From contig NZ_SNYV01000011.1 in assembly GCF_004363245.1 (NCBI RefSeq), positions 1,116,001 to 1,180,000 on the forward strand: a DNA stretch of 64,000 nucleotides, written 5' to 3'. This document shows, in pieces, positions 34,399 through 43,974 of the stretch. How positions within the stretch are numbered: the first letter of the stretch is position 1; each line of letters starts with the position of its first letter. The position numbers and the translations under genes were made by a program. The notes below the pieces were generated by a model. The model had not been told where the DNA came from. It did no database searches and worked only from the letters and a program-made list of their open reading frames with translations. The DNA comes from Sphingobacterium yanglingense. GTDB taxonomy: Bacteria; Bacteroidota; Bacteroidia; Sphingobacteriales; Sphingobacteriaceae.

Positions 34399-34416
34399 AT
34401 TTATTTACTTAAAAAA

Positions 34417-36069
34417 TTACCAAGGTTTTCCAGTACCTTGTAGTAACCAAGGTTTTGACCAAGCACTATTTTCCTTATCAGCCTGTGAATGGGCGGTCTT
34501 TTCTATGCGAGATAAGGCCTCTTCGGCATTTTTCTGATTGACTGTCATCTCGTTCTGCATGTATGGGATACGTAAAGGAAGCTCCGTACGTATCGCCGCT
34601 GGCCCGGCTTTCAACTGTGGATAGCCTGTCCTTCTGTAATCAAACCATGCCTGCGTCGCTGTAGACCAGTTGGATATCCATTTTTGCTCCATAATCTGTG
34701 CCTGAGTATTTGCAAAGGCTACGCCCGGTTGTTGCATGTAGCTCGTATAGTCCGCTGCCTTGCCCCAACTTTCCAGCGATAGATGGATTGCTCTGTCGTA
34801 GTATGCTTTTGTCCCCTCGGGAGTTGCCCAACCTTTCCATGCAGCCTCTGCCAGGATAAAGGCGACTTCGGACGCTGCGAGCAGACGCGCCTTAAGAAGG
34901 GGACCTTTGGCCTGACGGTAGATATCATTAAGATAGGATACATGTGGATTCATTGAGGTTTGCCCCGGTGTTGGATTCAGGTTATAAGCAGATGGATTTT
35001 TCGAACCACTTGCAGGCAGTCCGACATAGTTCGGATCGGTATCCACGGGGATCCCCTGTACCACATCGGGAGATACGATACGTGTACCATTGACAATCTT
35101 ATCGGTATTAGGCGGCTCGCTGGCACGCACTTCAATAGGAATCTCTACCCGTTTGGCCCATACGGACAGGCGCGGATCACGGAGCTCCTGCAAACGGTCC
35201 ACGAAGGTCGCACACATCTTGACCCGTCTGAAGTTACTGCCGCTGGCGTCGAAGATAGCATTGGAAGGCCATGAATCGCCTGAATTGCTTCCGATGAAAC
35301 CCATCGTCACTTCTTGGTCTACGGAAGTAATCAATGGAAACTCATTTGGATTGACCAATATATGTTCGATTCCCTGCTTGGCGAAAGTAGCCTCTTTGTC
35401 TGCTATTCGCATATAGTAGCGCAAGGCTAATGAGTTGGCAAAGCGTCTCCATTTGGATACATCGCCATTAAAATACAGATCTGCTCCAGCCAGTACATCA
35501 TAGGTACCATTGGGCTTGGAAAGAATCGCATTTGCTTGCTTAAGCTCCTCGATAATCCCCTTATAAATAACATCCTGACGATCAAACTTTGGAAAGTTGT
35601 ACTGCGCCCCGCCAAGATCGGCTTTGAGTGCATCCGTGTAGGGGGCATCTCCCCATAGATCAGTAATCAGTCCAAAGAGGTAAGCTCGCATAACAAGTGA
35701 CACACCGTGATGAAAATCAAGGCCCAACTCTTGCGAACGTCTCAACATCAATTCATTGTCGCGAAGGTAGCCATAATAACCCTCCCAGCTCAAAATCCCT
35801 CCGGTCCATTCGTAATCATTATGTGCTCCAAACCAGGCGTCCAATTGGGTGTACTGCACTACTCCGGACATATCGCCAAAACTGAGATCATTGTATTTAC
35901 TGGCCGCCCCGCTCAATACGGTAGGAAGCAACAGATTGGGATTAGCGTCTTTCTCACTGATGTTATTAGGGTTTACATTTAACTCAGTCAAGTCTTTACA
36001 GCCTACTAGGGTCAGCGTGAGGCCGAACACTATTATATATTGTTTGAGATATATCAATTTATTCTTCAT
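34417..36069 (-). CDS. SusD-like outer-membrane lipoprotein (RagB/SusD-like 2), locus 2
   Basis: A 550-residue lipoprotein; the lipobox is LTLVGCKDL. It has the SusD-like-2 layout: LNVNPNNISEKDANPNLLLP near the N-terminus, helical repeats such as VMRAYLFGLITDLWGDAPY, and AEVAFILAEAA-type helices around 400. It forms the lid of the SusC partner encoded 18 bp upstream and probably binds the phosphorylated substrate handled by the two phosphoesterases that follow. Confidence 0.92.
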   Translation of the reverse strand: MKNKLIYLKQYIIVFGLTLTLVGCKDLTELNVNPNNISEKDANPNLLLPTVLSGAASKYNDLSFGDMSGVVQYTQLDAWFGAHNDYEWTGGILSWEGYYGYLRDNELMLRRSQELGLDFHHGVSLVMRAYLFGLITDLWGDAPYTDALKADLGGAQYNFPKFDRQDVIYKGIIEELKQANAILSKPNGTYDVLAGADLYFNGDVSKWRRFANSLALRYYMRIADKEATFAKQGIEHILVNPNEFPLITSVDQEVTMGFIGSNSGDSWPSNAIFDASGSNFRRVKMCATFVDRLQELRDPRLSVWAKRVEIPIEVRASEPPNTDKIVNGTRIVSPDVVQGIPVDTDPNYVGLPASGSKNPSAYNLNPTPGQTSMNPHVSYLNDIYRQAKGPLLKARLLAASEVAFILAEAAWKGWATPEGTKAYYDRAIHLSLESWGKAADYTSYMQQPGVAFANTQAQIMEQKWISNWSTATQAWFDYRRTGYPQLKAGPAAIRTELPLRIPYMQNEMTVNQKNAEEALSRIEKTAHSQADKENSAWSKPWLLQGTGKPW

Positions 36070-36087
36070 GTTATAAAACTTGATAAA

Positions 36088-39000
36088 TTAGAAGGTTAAG
36101 TTTAATTTGAATCCTATTGGCAGCGACCAAGGTGTAACATTATAGCGTTCTATTCCTTGCTTAAAACCTACGCCTGTCTCCGGCTGGAAAGCCATTTCTG
36201 GATCTATCCCTACATTGGCCTTGGTCCATAAGATCAGATTGCGTGTATATATCCCTACGCTACCTGAACCGATCCCCATCCGCTTCAACCAAGCGCCGGA
36301 CACATCGTAACTAAAGGATAGTTCTCTAAGCTTGATAAAAGAAGCATCAAATGTAGCCGCATTCATAAAATCCCAAGGGTAATTGTCCGAATAAGCAATG
36401 TATTTGGTTCCTGCCCCTCCTAGATTTTCGGTGTACCCTGTAATGTTACCGTTGGCATCGTACTGGGCGATCACCCCGGGGTTGAATACACCAAAGTTGC
36501 CCACAGCACCGCCTACATTGATCGGATAACCTCCGTACTCATCGCCCGGTCCTCCAACAATTGGGTAATGGTTGCCCTTTACCCTGACTAGATCATTTTC
36601 GATCAGATAGTTGCGCAGCGCATCTCCTGTCAGACCATTGGGGTTGATCAGTTCATCCAAAAAGCGCTGGGTAGTCAGGTTGGACTCAAAGTATCGGTAT
36701 GTCTGGGACATAAACTTGCCTCCGAAACGCATATCTGCGGCCAGATGCATACTCCACTTATTGTAACGCAGAGTAGATTGTATGCCCATAGAGAAATCGG
36801 GATTAAAGTTTCCGATCTTATTACGACTGTTGTTGATACGTATGGCCTGCCACGCTCCATTTTTATTGAGAATAGGAAAGCCGAAATAAGGAGATGAAGG
36901 ATCTTCGACAGTAACCAGCTTGGAATCGTACAGATCACCTATCTCTTCGCCTACGTAAGTCCTCGCTCCTCCACGACCGTCAGTCCAGAAGGTATGGAAC
37001 TCAGCTCCCTCAGACAATTCAACAATACGTGTACGGTTACGATGCCAGTTGACTCCGATGTCCCAGGTCCAGGTATCGTTTACGATGGGGCGTCCTGATA
37101 GCGCGAGCTCCACCCCCTTGCTACGAAGTAGGCCGGCATTCATATTTTTAGACGTAAACCCACTAGAACTAGGTAAGGCTGTCGAGAATATCTGATTTCG
37201 GTTATCAAGCTTATATACGGTAGCTTCTAGCTTTAAGCGATCGCGGTATAATCCAAAATCTACTCCGTACTCGAAAGAGGTAGCGATCTCAGGCTTCAGA
37301 TCCGGTACCAATAGGGAACCTGAACGTGTAAGACGTAACACCTCGCCCCAGCTGCCTGGGTTGGATACCACATTGTACAGGCGATAGGCATTGGTGTCAT
37401 TACCAGCCCTAGCGATACCGCCACGAAGCTTGAACAGGCTGATAGCTTGCGGCAATGGCAGCAACTGATCGACCAATAAACTCAATGATGCCGAAGGGTA
37501 GAAATAGGATCTATTGTTGACGGGTAATGTACTGGACCAATCGTTACGTGCTGTCAGATCCAGGTATACCATATCTCGATAACTAAGGTTCAACAGTCCA
37601 TACACACTGTTTACAGCTTTTTCGGAAATAGCGCTGTAAAAGTCGAGATTAAGCGGGCTGATATTCGTAAGGTTATATAGTCCTGGTGTAGTCAGTCCTG
37701 CTCCGTTTTTGGACATGTTCTGTACGGAATTACCTTTGTAATAACGCATGTTGCCTCCTAAAGATCCTGCTGCTCGGAAGTCACCCATTTTACGGGTGTA
37801 AGAAGTAAGGAAGTCTACATTTTGCTCCATATTGGTCAGGTTGACTATACCGTACGCGCCTCTTGGTTCATTGGTGTAGCTATAAGGAATTTTGGTCTCC
37901 CTATTTTCCCAGAAGATATCATTTGCATAACGCAACATCAACGTCCAATCTTTCTTGATCTCCCAATCGAGTCTAAGGTTTCCGAATGCACGGTCCCGTA
38001 CGAATGCATTATTCACGCCATAAGCCAAAAAGTAAGGATTGTTGTGACTCCCGAAAGAAGGTGAACGCTGTTTGAGTTCTTTCTGTCCGGGAAGCCAGTA
38101 GTCTTTCAAATCCAATATATTGATATGAGGTGCAATCTCATATGCTGCCTGAAGAGGGTTCGTCCCTCTATTTCCAGCGGGGCGATTGTTGGAGTTGTTA
38201 CGACTCGCATCTAGTGAAAGTCCCAAAGAGAGGTTGTCCCGTAGATGCATTGTGGAATTGACATTCAAGGTATTTCTGAACAGATCAGAATTGGGTACAA
38301 TTCCCTTGTTATTCATATTTGAATAAGAAAAGCGGTAGTCTAGGCTCTTACTTTTATTCGCTAGCGATATACCATTGGTGGTCGTGATTCCAGTCTGCAC
38401 AAAATTTTTGATATTATCCGGATAGGAACGTAGCTCTGTCGGTATAGGATTGCCTTGAGCATCCAGTGGACTATTCCATTGGATGGCTTTATAACCTTTG
38501 TCCAGTGCTGGCCCCACCATATAGCTGGAACTCTCATCAATACGGAGATCTCCGGGCTGATCACCTGGCTTCCAAGGCATGGTACCACTGGCAAACTTAT
38601 TATGGAGCTGAATGAATTTATATGGAATATCAAATACGGTATTACTATTGACCGCTATAGTCATTTTCTCCGCATTCTTCCCGCTTTTTGTTGTAATCAA
38701 CACAACTCCATTGCCTGCTCTGGAGCCATACAAAGCTGCCGCGCTAGGACCTTTCAGCACAGAAACACTTTCAATATCCTCGGTATTGATATTCGAAATA
38801 GAATTTCCGTAATCAACCTTATTATCATCCCCTATCTGACCTATGTTGGCCAGACCACTAGTAAGTGGTACGCCATCCACAACAAATAAAGGTTGATTGT
38901 CGGAACTCAATGATGATGCCCCACGGATCACCATACTCACTGAAGATCCTGTCGGTCCTGTCGAGCTGATCGACACTCCTGGTACCTTACCTGCCATCGC

Positions 39001-39732
39001 TACCATAAAGTTGTCGTTACTCACGCGGTTCATATCATCTCCTTTGACCATACCTACGGCATAGCCTAACGAGCGGTCTTTACGTTTAATCCCCAAAGCG
39101 GTGACAACGACTTCACCCAATTCACTCTCTTTGGTCTGTAATACCACATGCTGCGTCGGTGTGCCCTCTCCGATATATAGGTTCTTTAATTCTTGATGAT
39201 TATAACCAATATGATTTATAGTGATCGTGTATTCGCCTTCGGCTAACGTAAGTTGAGCATTTCCCTTAGCATCTGTCAGCGCAGTTTGCTTAGCAGAGAT
39301 GACTTTAACAGAAGCTCCGGCTATTGGCATTTGTTGTGCATCGGTCACGCGCAATCGAAGGACAAAAGATTGCTGCTTTTCTATCCGTGTAAGTACAACG
39401 CCTCCATTTACTGGTCTAAACTGAATATTGGTATGGCGCAGAATATAATCTAAGACCTCTTCAAACTTTGCGTTTTGAAATAACTTTTCATTAACCCGTA
39501 TCCGTTCTAATTGTAGTACCTTCTTGTCGTAGCCGATGGCGTTTCCGCTGTGCTGCGCCAATAAGGATAAGGCCTGCTCTGCATTACCTGTCTTTAGATG
39601 TATGCTAATACGTTGGGATGGATATGATGCTTCTCTCGCACTTGTAGTAGTGGCCTGTGCTACACCAAAGTGTACTAACTGACATAACGATAAGGCTACT
39701 GCCAGTTTTGTAAGCTTAACAATTTTATACAT
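36088..39732 (-). CDS. SusC/RagA-type TonB-dependent transporter with STN domain, locus 2
   Basis: A 1214-residue protein. The signal peptide ends near VAQ (about residue 25). The STN domain (about 42-115) has AEQALSLLAQHSGNAIGYDK and FEEVLDYILRH. A CarboxypepD-reg domain follows, then the region SELGEVVVTALGIKRKDRS, the plug (SAAALYGSRAGNGVVLITT) and the barrel. STN presence means it signals to the FecR upstream, as in locus 1. SusD-like and two phosphoesterases follow, so the likely substrate carries phosphate. Confidence 0.95.
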   Translation of the reverse strand: MYKIVKLTKLAVALSLCQLVHFGVAQATTTSAREASYPSQRISIHLKTGNAEQALSLLAQHSGNAIGYDKKVLQLERIRVNEKLFQNAKFEEVLDYILRHTNIQFRPVNGGVVLTRIEKQQSFVLRLRVTDAQQMPIAGASVKVISAKQTALTDAKGNAQLTLAEGEYTITINHIGYNHQELKNLYIGEGTPTQHVVLQTKESELGEVVVTALGIKRKDRSLGYAVGMVKGDDMNRVSNDNFMVAMAGKVPGVSISSTGPTGSSVSMVIRGASSLSSDNQPLFVVDGVPLTSGLANIGQIGDDNKVDYGNSISNINTEDIESVSVLKGPSAAALYGSRAGNGVVLITTKSGKNAEKMTIAVNSNTVFDIPYKFIQLHNKFASGTMPWKPGDQPGDLRIDESSSYMVGPALDKGYKAIQWNSPLDAQGNPIPTELRSYPDNIKNFVQTGITTTNGISLANKSKSLDYRFSYSNMNNKGIVPNSDLFRNTLNVNSTMHLRDNLSLGLSLDASRNNSNNRPAGNRGTNPLQAAYEIAPHINILDLKDYWLPGQKELKQRSPSFGSHNNPYFLAYGVNNAFVRDRAFGNLRLDWEIKKDWTLMLRYANDIFWENRETKIPYSYTNEPRGAYGIVNLTNMEQNVDFLTSYTRKMGDFRAAGSLGGNMRYYKGNSVQNMSKNGAGLTTPGLYNLTNISPLNLDFYSAISEKAVNSVYGLLNLSYRDMVYLDLTARNDWSSTLPVNNRSYFYPSASLSLLVDQLLPLPQAISLFKLRGGIARAGNDTNAYRLYNVVSNPGSWGEVLRLTRSGSLLVPDLKPEIATSFEYGVDFGLYRDRLKLEATVYKLDNRNQIFSTALPSSSGFTSKNMNAGLLRSKGVELALSGRPIVNDTWTWDIGVNWHRNRTRIVELSEGAEFHTFWTDGRGGARTYVGEEIGDLYDSKLVTVEDPSSPYFGFPILNKNGAWQAIRINNSRNKIGNFNPDFSMGIQSTLRYNKWSMHLAADMRFGGKFMSQTYRYFESNLTTQRFLDELINPNGLTGDALRNYLIENDLVRVKGNHYPIVGGPGDEYGGYPINVGGAVGNFGVFNPGVIAQYDANGNITGYTENLGGAGTKYIAYSDNYPWDFMNAATFDASFIKLRELSFSYDVSGAWLKRMGIGSGSVGIYTRNLILWTKANVGIDPEMAFQPETGVGFKQGIERYNVTPWSLPIGFKLNLTF

Positions 39733-39771
39733 ATATTTGTGAAAAATGTTTATTTAAACATAGTTTTAATG

Positions 39772-39820
39772 GTGCTCACTGGTCGATTTTGCGGTTTGCC
39801 AGATGAGCACTTTCTTTATA
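39772..39820 (+). terminator. Antisense-oriented hairpin in the susC leader (locus 2)
   Basis: GTGCTCA-CTGG (39772-39782) pairs with CCAG-a-TGAGCAC (39799-39810), with a bulged A and a 16-base loop. Read in the plus direction, antisense to susC, it is followed by the T-rich TTTCTTTATA; in the sense direction no T-run follows. Its place and orientation match the hairpin before the first susC. Confidence 0.45.
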
Positions 39821-39855
39821 AATAGTTTTTGGGAACCATACTAAGTATCCCAGAA

Positions 39856-40815
39856 TCATCGATACAGTGTTATCTCATTTTTATCCCTCCTGAATTTTAA
39901 TTGGTGAATATTACATATCATGGTTATGACCTGCTCAACGGTATCTACCTGAGGCATCAGGAGTGAGTACCGGAAGCTACGGGTATCTATATTTTCGGCT
40001 TTCAAGATCACGCCATAGCGTGATAACATCAGGTTAGCTAACTCTTCAAAGGTCGCTCCATCTAACGTAAAACCACCTTTGGTCCACATATTGGCATATT
40101 CGGCATGCCTATCAAAGCATGTAAATAGTCTTTTTTGTGCGTCGTAACGAAGGCTCTTTCCGGCGGTAAGAATATGGGATTGCTGCTCCTTGCTGGTAAC
40201 ACGCACTCTTCCGCTCTGCACATCGACCGACACCTGCTGCAATGAAGGTGCATTGTGCACATTGAACGAGGTCCCCAATACACGGACATCAAGTGCATCC
40301 ATAGCAACCGAGAAAGGGTGCTGTGTATCATGCCGTACATTGAAAAAAGCTTCCCCCTGATCGAGATAGACCTTTCGCTCTTTATGAAATGAAACTCGGT
40401 CAAAACGTAACCGGGTATTGCCACTGAGAAATATGGTGGAACTATCGGGAAGGACAAATTCACGCATTTCGCCGGCTGCTGTCGTAACCTGACTCAGACT
40501 GCTATTGAAAATGAACGGGAATAACCTTTCATTTTGATAGAAAAACAGACTGCTCGTGACCCCAAGGAGTAGGAATACCGCGGCAATAGACAACCATTTT
40601 CTTTTTTGTTGAAGCTGCAGTACAGGTGTTTGTTTTGGAATAACTACGGACTGTATCTCCGCTCGTACCTTATCCCGATGCTGGCTATCTGTAAAGGGAG
40701 ACACCTCCTCGGACGAAACTATCTCGTACCAAGAATCGACTGTCTCTTTGCCCTCCTGTGATAACCCATTGTTAAGGTATTTTTGTACTATCTTATTGAA
40801 TTTTTCTGAATCCAC
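39856..40815 (-). CDS. FecR-family anti-sigma factor, SusCD locus 2
   Basis: A 319-residue anti-sigma factor: cytoplasmic sigma-binding segment (about 1-85), one transmembrane helix near 88-107 (LSIAAVFLLLGVTSSLFFY), then the periplasmic FecR domain (EMREFVLPDSSTIFLSGN, VRVLGTSFNVH). The C-terminal DUF4974 domain has FTLDGATFEELANLMLSRYG. The start codon is GTG at 40813-40815; no ATG is nearby in frame. It lies between its sigma factor (65 bp) and susC (123 bp), mirroring locus 1. Confidence 0.92.
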   Translation of the reverse strand: MDSEKFNKIVQKYLNNGLSQEGKETVDSWYEIVSSEEVSPFTDSQHRDKVRAEIQSVVIPKQTPVLQLQQKRKWLSIAAVFLLLGVTSSLFFYQNERLFPFIFNSSLSQVTTAAGEMREFVLPDSSTIFLSGNTRLRFDRVSFHKERKVYLDQGEAFFNVRHDTQHPFSVAMDALDVRVLGTSFNVHNAPSLQQVSVDVQSGRVRVTSKEQQSHILTAGKSLRYDAQKRLFTCFDRHAEYANMWTKGGFTLDGATFEELANLMLSRYGVILKAENIDTRSFRYSLLMPQVDTVEQVITMICNIHQLKFRRDKNEITLYR

Positions 40816-40880
40816 CTGCGTTATGATTTTACATATACTACAGCTAGAAACAGGTAAAGTACTTTAAGAAACTATGTTCT

Positions 40881-41564
40881 TTACATTAAGAAATCATGAA
40901 TAAGATGATAGGTTATTAAAAGAGTCAATAGGTTGTCGTGATCGGCAAAACGTTGTGTCAGTTCTTTTTTTAAAATTGCACGGGCTTCGGAAAGGTAATT
41001 TTTTACGGTCTGCTCGGCAATGCCAAGCTTCTGAGCAATCTGTGTTATAGAATAATTGTCGGTACGCATTTGATAGACCGTCTTCATCAAGCCGCGTAAG
41101 TTCGCAACGGACTCTTCTACGATATGTTCAAGTTGACGATATACCGAACTAGAATCTCCCGCGATAACTGTATTTTCCATGCGATACAACATCTGTTCAA
41201 CGACTTCTTTACGTACTTTCTCACTTGCATAGTAGTTCAACACCTTATTCTTCAAGACCCTAAAGAAATAGGGACGTAACGAGAGGTAATCACTGTTGAT
41301 CAGGTGCCTTTTCTCCCAAATCTGAATATACACTTCCTGAACTAAATCCTTGGCAGTATCCTCGTCGCGCATGTGCCGGTAGGCTACAGTATATAGTTCT
41401 TCCCAATAGCAGTTAAAAAAATAGGTAAATGCCTCCGGATCTCCACTTTTAAAAAGGGATAGATAGGTAGATTCGTCCTTGGTATTGGTCTGTGTCACGA
41501 TGTAAAAGTAAGGCAGCAAGATTAGGCAAATATTAAGTTTACGTAAATATTTGCCCCACAACAT
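40881..41564 (-). CDS. ECF RNA polymerase sigma factor, SusCD locus 2
   Basis: An ECF sigma factor of the Bacteroidota type. Region 2 holds LFKSGDPEAFTYFFNCYW and DTAKDLVQEVYIQIWEKR; region 4 has SITQIAQKLGIAEQTVKNYL. It is the first gene of the six-gene SusCD locus. ATG at 41564 adds a hydrophobic N-terminus (LNICLILLPYFYI) atypical for the family; a GTG at 41498 giving TQTNTKDESTYLSLF as the N-terminus is the more likely start, shortening the protein from 227 to 205 residues. Confidence 0.9.
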   Translation of the reverse strand: MLWGKYLRKLNICLILLPYFYIVTQTNTKDESTYLSLFKSGDPEAFTYFFNCYWEELYTVAYRHMRDEDTAKDLVQEVYIQIWEKRHLINSDYLSLRPYFFRVLKNKVLNYYASEKVRKEVVEQMLYRMENTVIAGDSSSVYRQLEHIVEESVANLRGLMKTVYQMRTDNYSITQIAQKLGIAEQTVKNYLSEARAILKKELTQRFADHDNLLTLLITYHLIHDFLM

Positions 41565-41731
41565 TTCCCTCTCCCTGATACCCGCTTCCCCAATCTCTAT
41601 TCATTTTTACAATGCAATACACCAATGGTGATTTAAAAAGTAATTGCAATCGTTCAGGCGATTCATAAACGTTAAGTTTTGACAGATCGATGGCAATATT
41701 TTCAGTAGTTTTGAGTCAAATAAACAAGGAT

Positions 41732-42718
41732 ATGCTTATTATCGACTCTCCTTCTAATGATGCGTACTTCAATATTGCTTTAGAAGAATACTTATTATAC
41801 AAATACCCTACACAGGCCATATTTTTACTCTATGTAAATGCGCCTTCAATCATCGTGGGAAAGTTTCAAAACACTTTAGCGGAAGTCAATCTAGATTATG
41901 TAAAGGAAAAAGAAATTAAGGTGGTACGCCGAATGTCGGGTGGTGGTGCTGTGTATCATGACTTGGGAAATCTAAATTTCTCCTTTCACTCCAAGCTGAA
42001 TGAAAATGAGTTTTTGGACTTCGCTACATTTACACAACCTGTGCTAAATGTACTACATCAATTTAATATCCCCGGCCAATTGGAAGGTCGTAATGATCTA
42101 CTGGTCGATGGTAAGAAGTTCAGCGGTAATGCAAAATTGGCCAAGGGTGGTAAAATGATTCAGCATGGCACTATATTGTTTGATTCCGATATGAGTGTAT
42201 TGTCCGATGCGTTAAAGATAAACCCTTTAAAATACAAGGATAAAGCTGTAAAATCCAACAGGTCCCGTGTGGTAAATCTAAAAGAATACGTCTCTGATCA
42301 TGTGGGCATTGAAGATTTAAAACAGGCACTCATCAAACAGATGATAGATGACAATCCCCAGACAACAATATACGAACTGACAAAAGACGATACCCAATCG
42401 GTTGAAAAGTTGATTGACGACAAGTACAGCACCTGGGACTGGAACTTTGGCTTTTCCCCGAAGTATAATTTCAACAATGCGATCAAAATCCCTGCTGGAT
42501 ATATAGAACTTCATTTGGATGTCTTACAGGGCGGAACAATCGATAATGCTAAAATATTTGGCGATTTCTTTGCTTCCAAACCTATTGAGGACCTAGAGAC
42601 AAAGCTGGTGGGCATGAACCATAATGAAGAAGATATCCGCACATTTCTAAATTCAGTAGATCTTTCTGCTTATTTTGGGAATGTAACGGTAGATGAAATA
42701 ATAACACTGTTCAAATAA
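41732..42718 (+). CDS. lplA: Lipoate--protein ligase
   Basis: A 328-residue enzyme that activates lipoate with ATP and transfers it to the lipoyl domains of 2-oxoacid dehydrogenases and GcvH. Visible motifs: RRMSGGGAVYHDLGNLNFSF (substrate-binding loop) and GRNDLLVDGKKFSGNAK with the catalytic lysine. A C-terminal accessory domain spans about 240-328. I start at the ATG on 41732 (MLIIDSPSNDAYFNIALEEY), where family similarity begins; an upstream ATG at 41690 would add 14 residues. Confidence 0.93.
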   Translation: MLIIDSPSNDAYFNIALEEYLLYKYPTQAIFLLYVNAPSIIVGKFQNTLAEVNLDYVKEKEIKVVRRMSGGGAVYHDLGNLNFSFHSKLNENEFLDFATFTQPVLNVLHQFNIPGQLEGRNDLLVDGKKFSGNAKLAKGGKMIQHGTILFDSDMSVLSDALKINPLKYKDKAVKSNRSRVVNLKEYVSDHVGIEDLKQALIKQMIDDNPQTTIYELTKDDTQSVEKLIDDKYSTWDWNFGFSPKYNFNNAIKIPAGYIELHLDVLQGGTIDNAKIFGDFFASKPIEDLETKLVGMNHNEEDIRTFLNSVDLSAYFGNVTVDEIITLFK

Positions 42719-42720
42719 AA

Positions 42721-42746
42721 AGTCACCTGGATAATACCAGGTGACT
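42721..42746. terminator. Bidirectional terminator between lplA and the RND operon
   Basis: AGTCACCTGG and CCAGGTGACT form a perfect 10-bp stem with loop ATAATA, two bases after the lplA stop. The T-run (TTTTTATTTG) is on the minus strand, so it also ends the convergent RND efflux transcript. Confidence 0.85.
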
Positions 42747-42839
42747 AATAAAATATAAACTATAGCTGTCTGAATTATCCTGACGTAGGCCAGCTGGATA
42801 AGATCAGAGCTCCTTAAAATACAGTAAATCCTATTCTCA

Positions 42840-43967
42840 TTACTCTTCACCTTTGTTTTTTAATGCCATTAATAAGGTGTAGGCTCCCTGTAGGGCAATT
42901 TTCTTATTCCGCAATTGCTCGCTATTGACAATAGACACCCAACCGTCGCCATGATCACCACATTGTACACTGATCATCTTAAACTTATTTCTATCTATTA
43001 TTTCGAACACATACTTGCCTCCTTCAAAGTCAACTACACTTTCTTCTGGTAATGCAAGAGCTGTAGTTTCGGGAACTACTACAGCTCCATTCATATACAT
43101 CCCTGGAATAAGGGTTCCTCCCACCTCATTAAGACGAACGCGGATATCCACTGCCCTATCGGTTGATATGTTTTTGCCGATAAGAATGACCTGTCCCAAG
43201 TAAGTCTTGCTTGGATCACTGTTAGCGTATGCCGTCAATTGTTGTCCGATTTTTATTTTGTTCCAGTCTTTTTCAAATACTTTTAGATTGAGATGCAGGT
43301 CGGATGGATTCACTAACTCGAAAAGAACTTCCGATGCGGACACGTACTTACCTGTATTGACAAACACCTGTGACACAAATCCATCAAAAGGGGCATATAG
43401 ATGTACTGTCTGTTTAATATTACGGACATTCAACTGATCTGGATTAATATGAATAAGTTTTAGTTTTTGAGCCAATGCCTGTTGATTAATCTGTAAAGTC
43501 TGATAATCGGCCTTGGCTTGTAAATACACTTTATCACTGCTGGCTTTGCTCTGGTTTAATTCGCGCTGACGGAGATATTCTGATTCGGCATTTTCCAATT
43601 GATTTTTTACAATAAGATAATCCTGCTGAAGTTGAATAAACTGATTGTCTTCTAATTCTGCAATTCTATCGCCTTTCTTAAAAAACATTCCGGGCAATAG
43701 TTTGATCGATTTGACATAACCGCCTAATGCACTACTGACAGAAATTAAATTTTGAGGGGGTACCTCGATTTTACCATTTAATTTGAGCGTTTGTGTAATC
43801 TTCTTTTCCTCTACTGCGGTAGATGAAAGTGTAAAGGATGCCAACTGGGCATCTGAAAGCTCCAGGATATTTTCGGTTCCTGAAGTCTCTACCGGTTCAT
43901 CTGTAGCCTGTCCACCACCACAGCTAAAGAATAGTAACGTTATTAAAATGCTTGCTAAATATTTCAT
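42840..43967 (-). CDS. RND efflux periplasmic adaptor lipoprotein
   Basis: A 375-residue membrane-fusion protein. The lipobox is LLFFSCGGG. The order is barrel-sandwich segment (GGYVKSIKLLPGMFFKKGD), a coiled-coil hairpin (about 105-165), the other sandwich half (VHLYAPFDGFVSQVFVNTG), a beta-barrel (LKVFEKDWNKIKIG) and the membrane-proximal domain. It links the inner-membrane pump to the outer-membrane channel, both encoded by the upstream fused gene 7 bp away. Metal efflux is inferred from the pump subfamily. Confidence 0.9.
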   Translation of the reverse strand: MKYLASILITLLFFSCGGGQATDEPVETSGTENILELSDAQLASFTLSSTAVEEKKITQTLKLNGKIEVPPQNLISVSSALGGYVKSIKLLPGMFFKKGDRIAELEDNQFIQLQQDYLIVKNQLENAESEYLRQRELNQSKASSDKVYLQAKADYQTLQINQQALAQKLKLIHINPDQLNVRNIKQTVHLYAPFDGFVSQVFVNTGKYVSASEVLFELVNPSDLHLNLKVFEKDWNKIKIGQQLTAYANSDPSKTYLGQVILIGKNISTDRAVDIRVRLNEVGGTLIPGMYMNGAVVVPETTALALPEESVVDFEGGKYVFEIIDRNKFKMISVQCGDHGDGWVSIVNSEQLRNKKIALQGAYTLLMALKNKGEE

Positions 43968-43974
43968 CGTTTGT

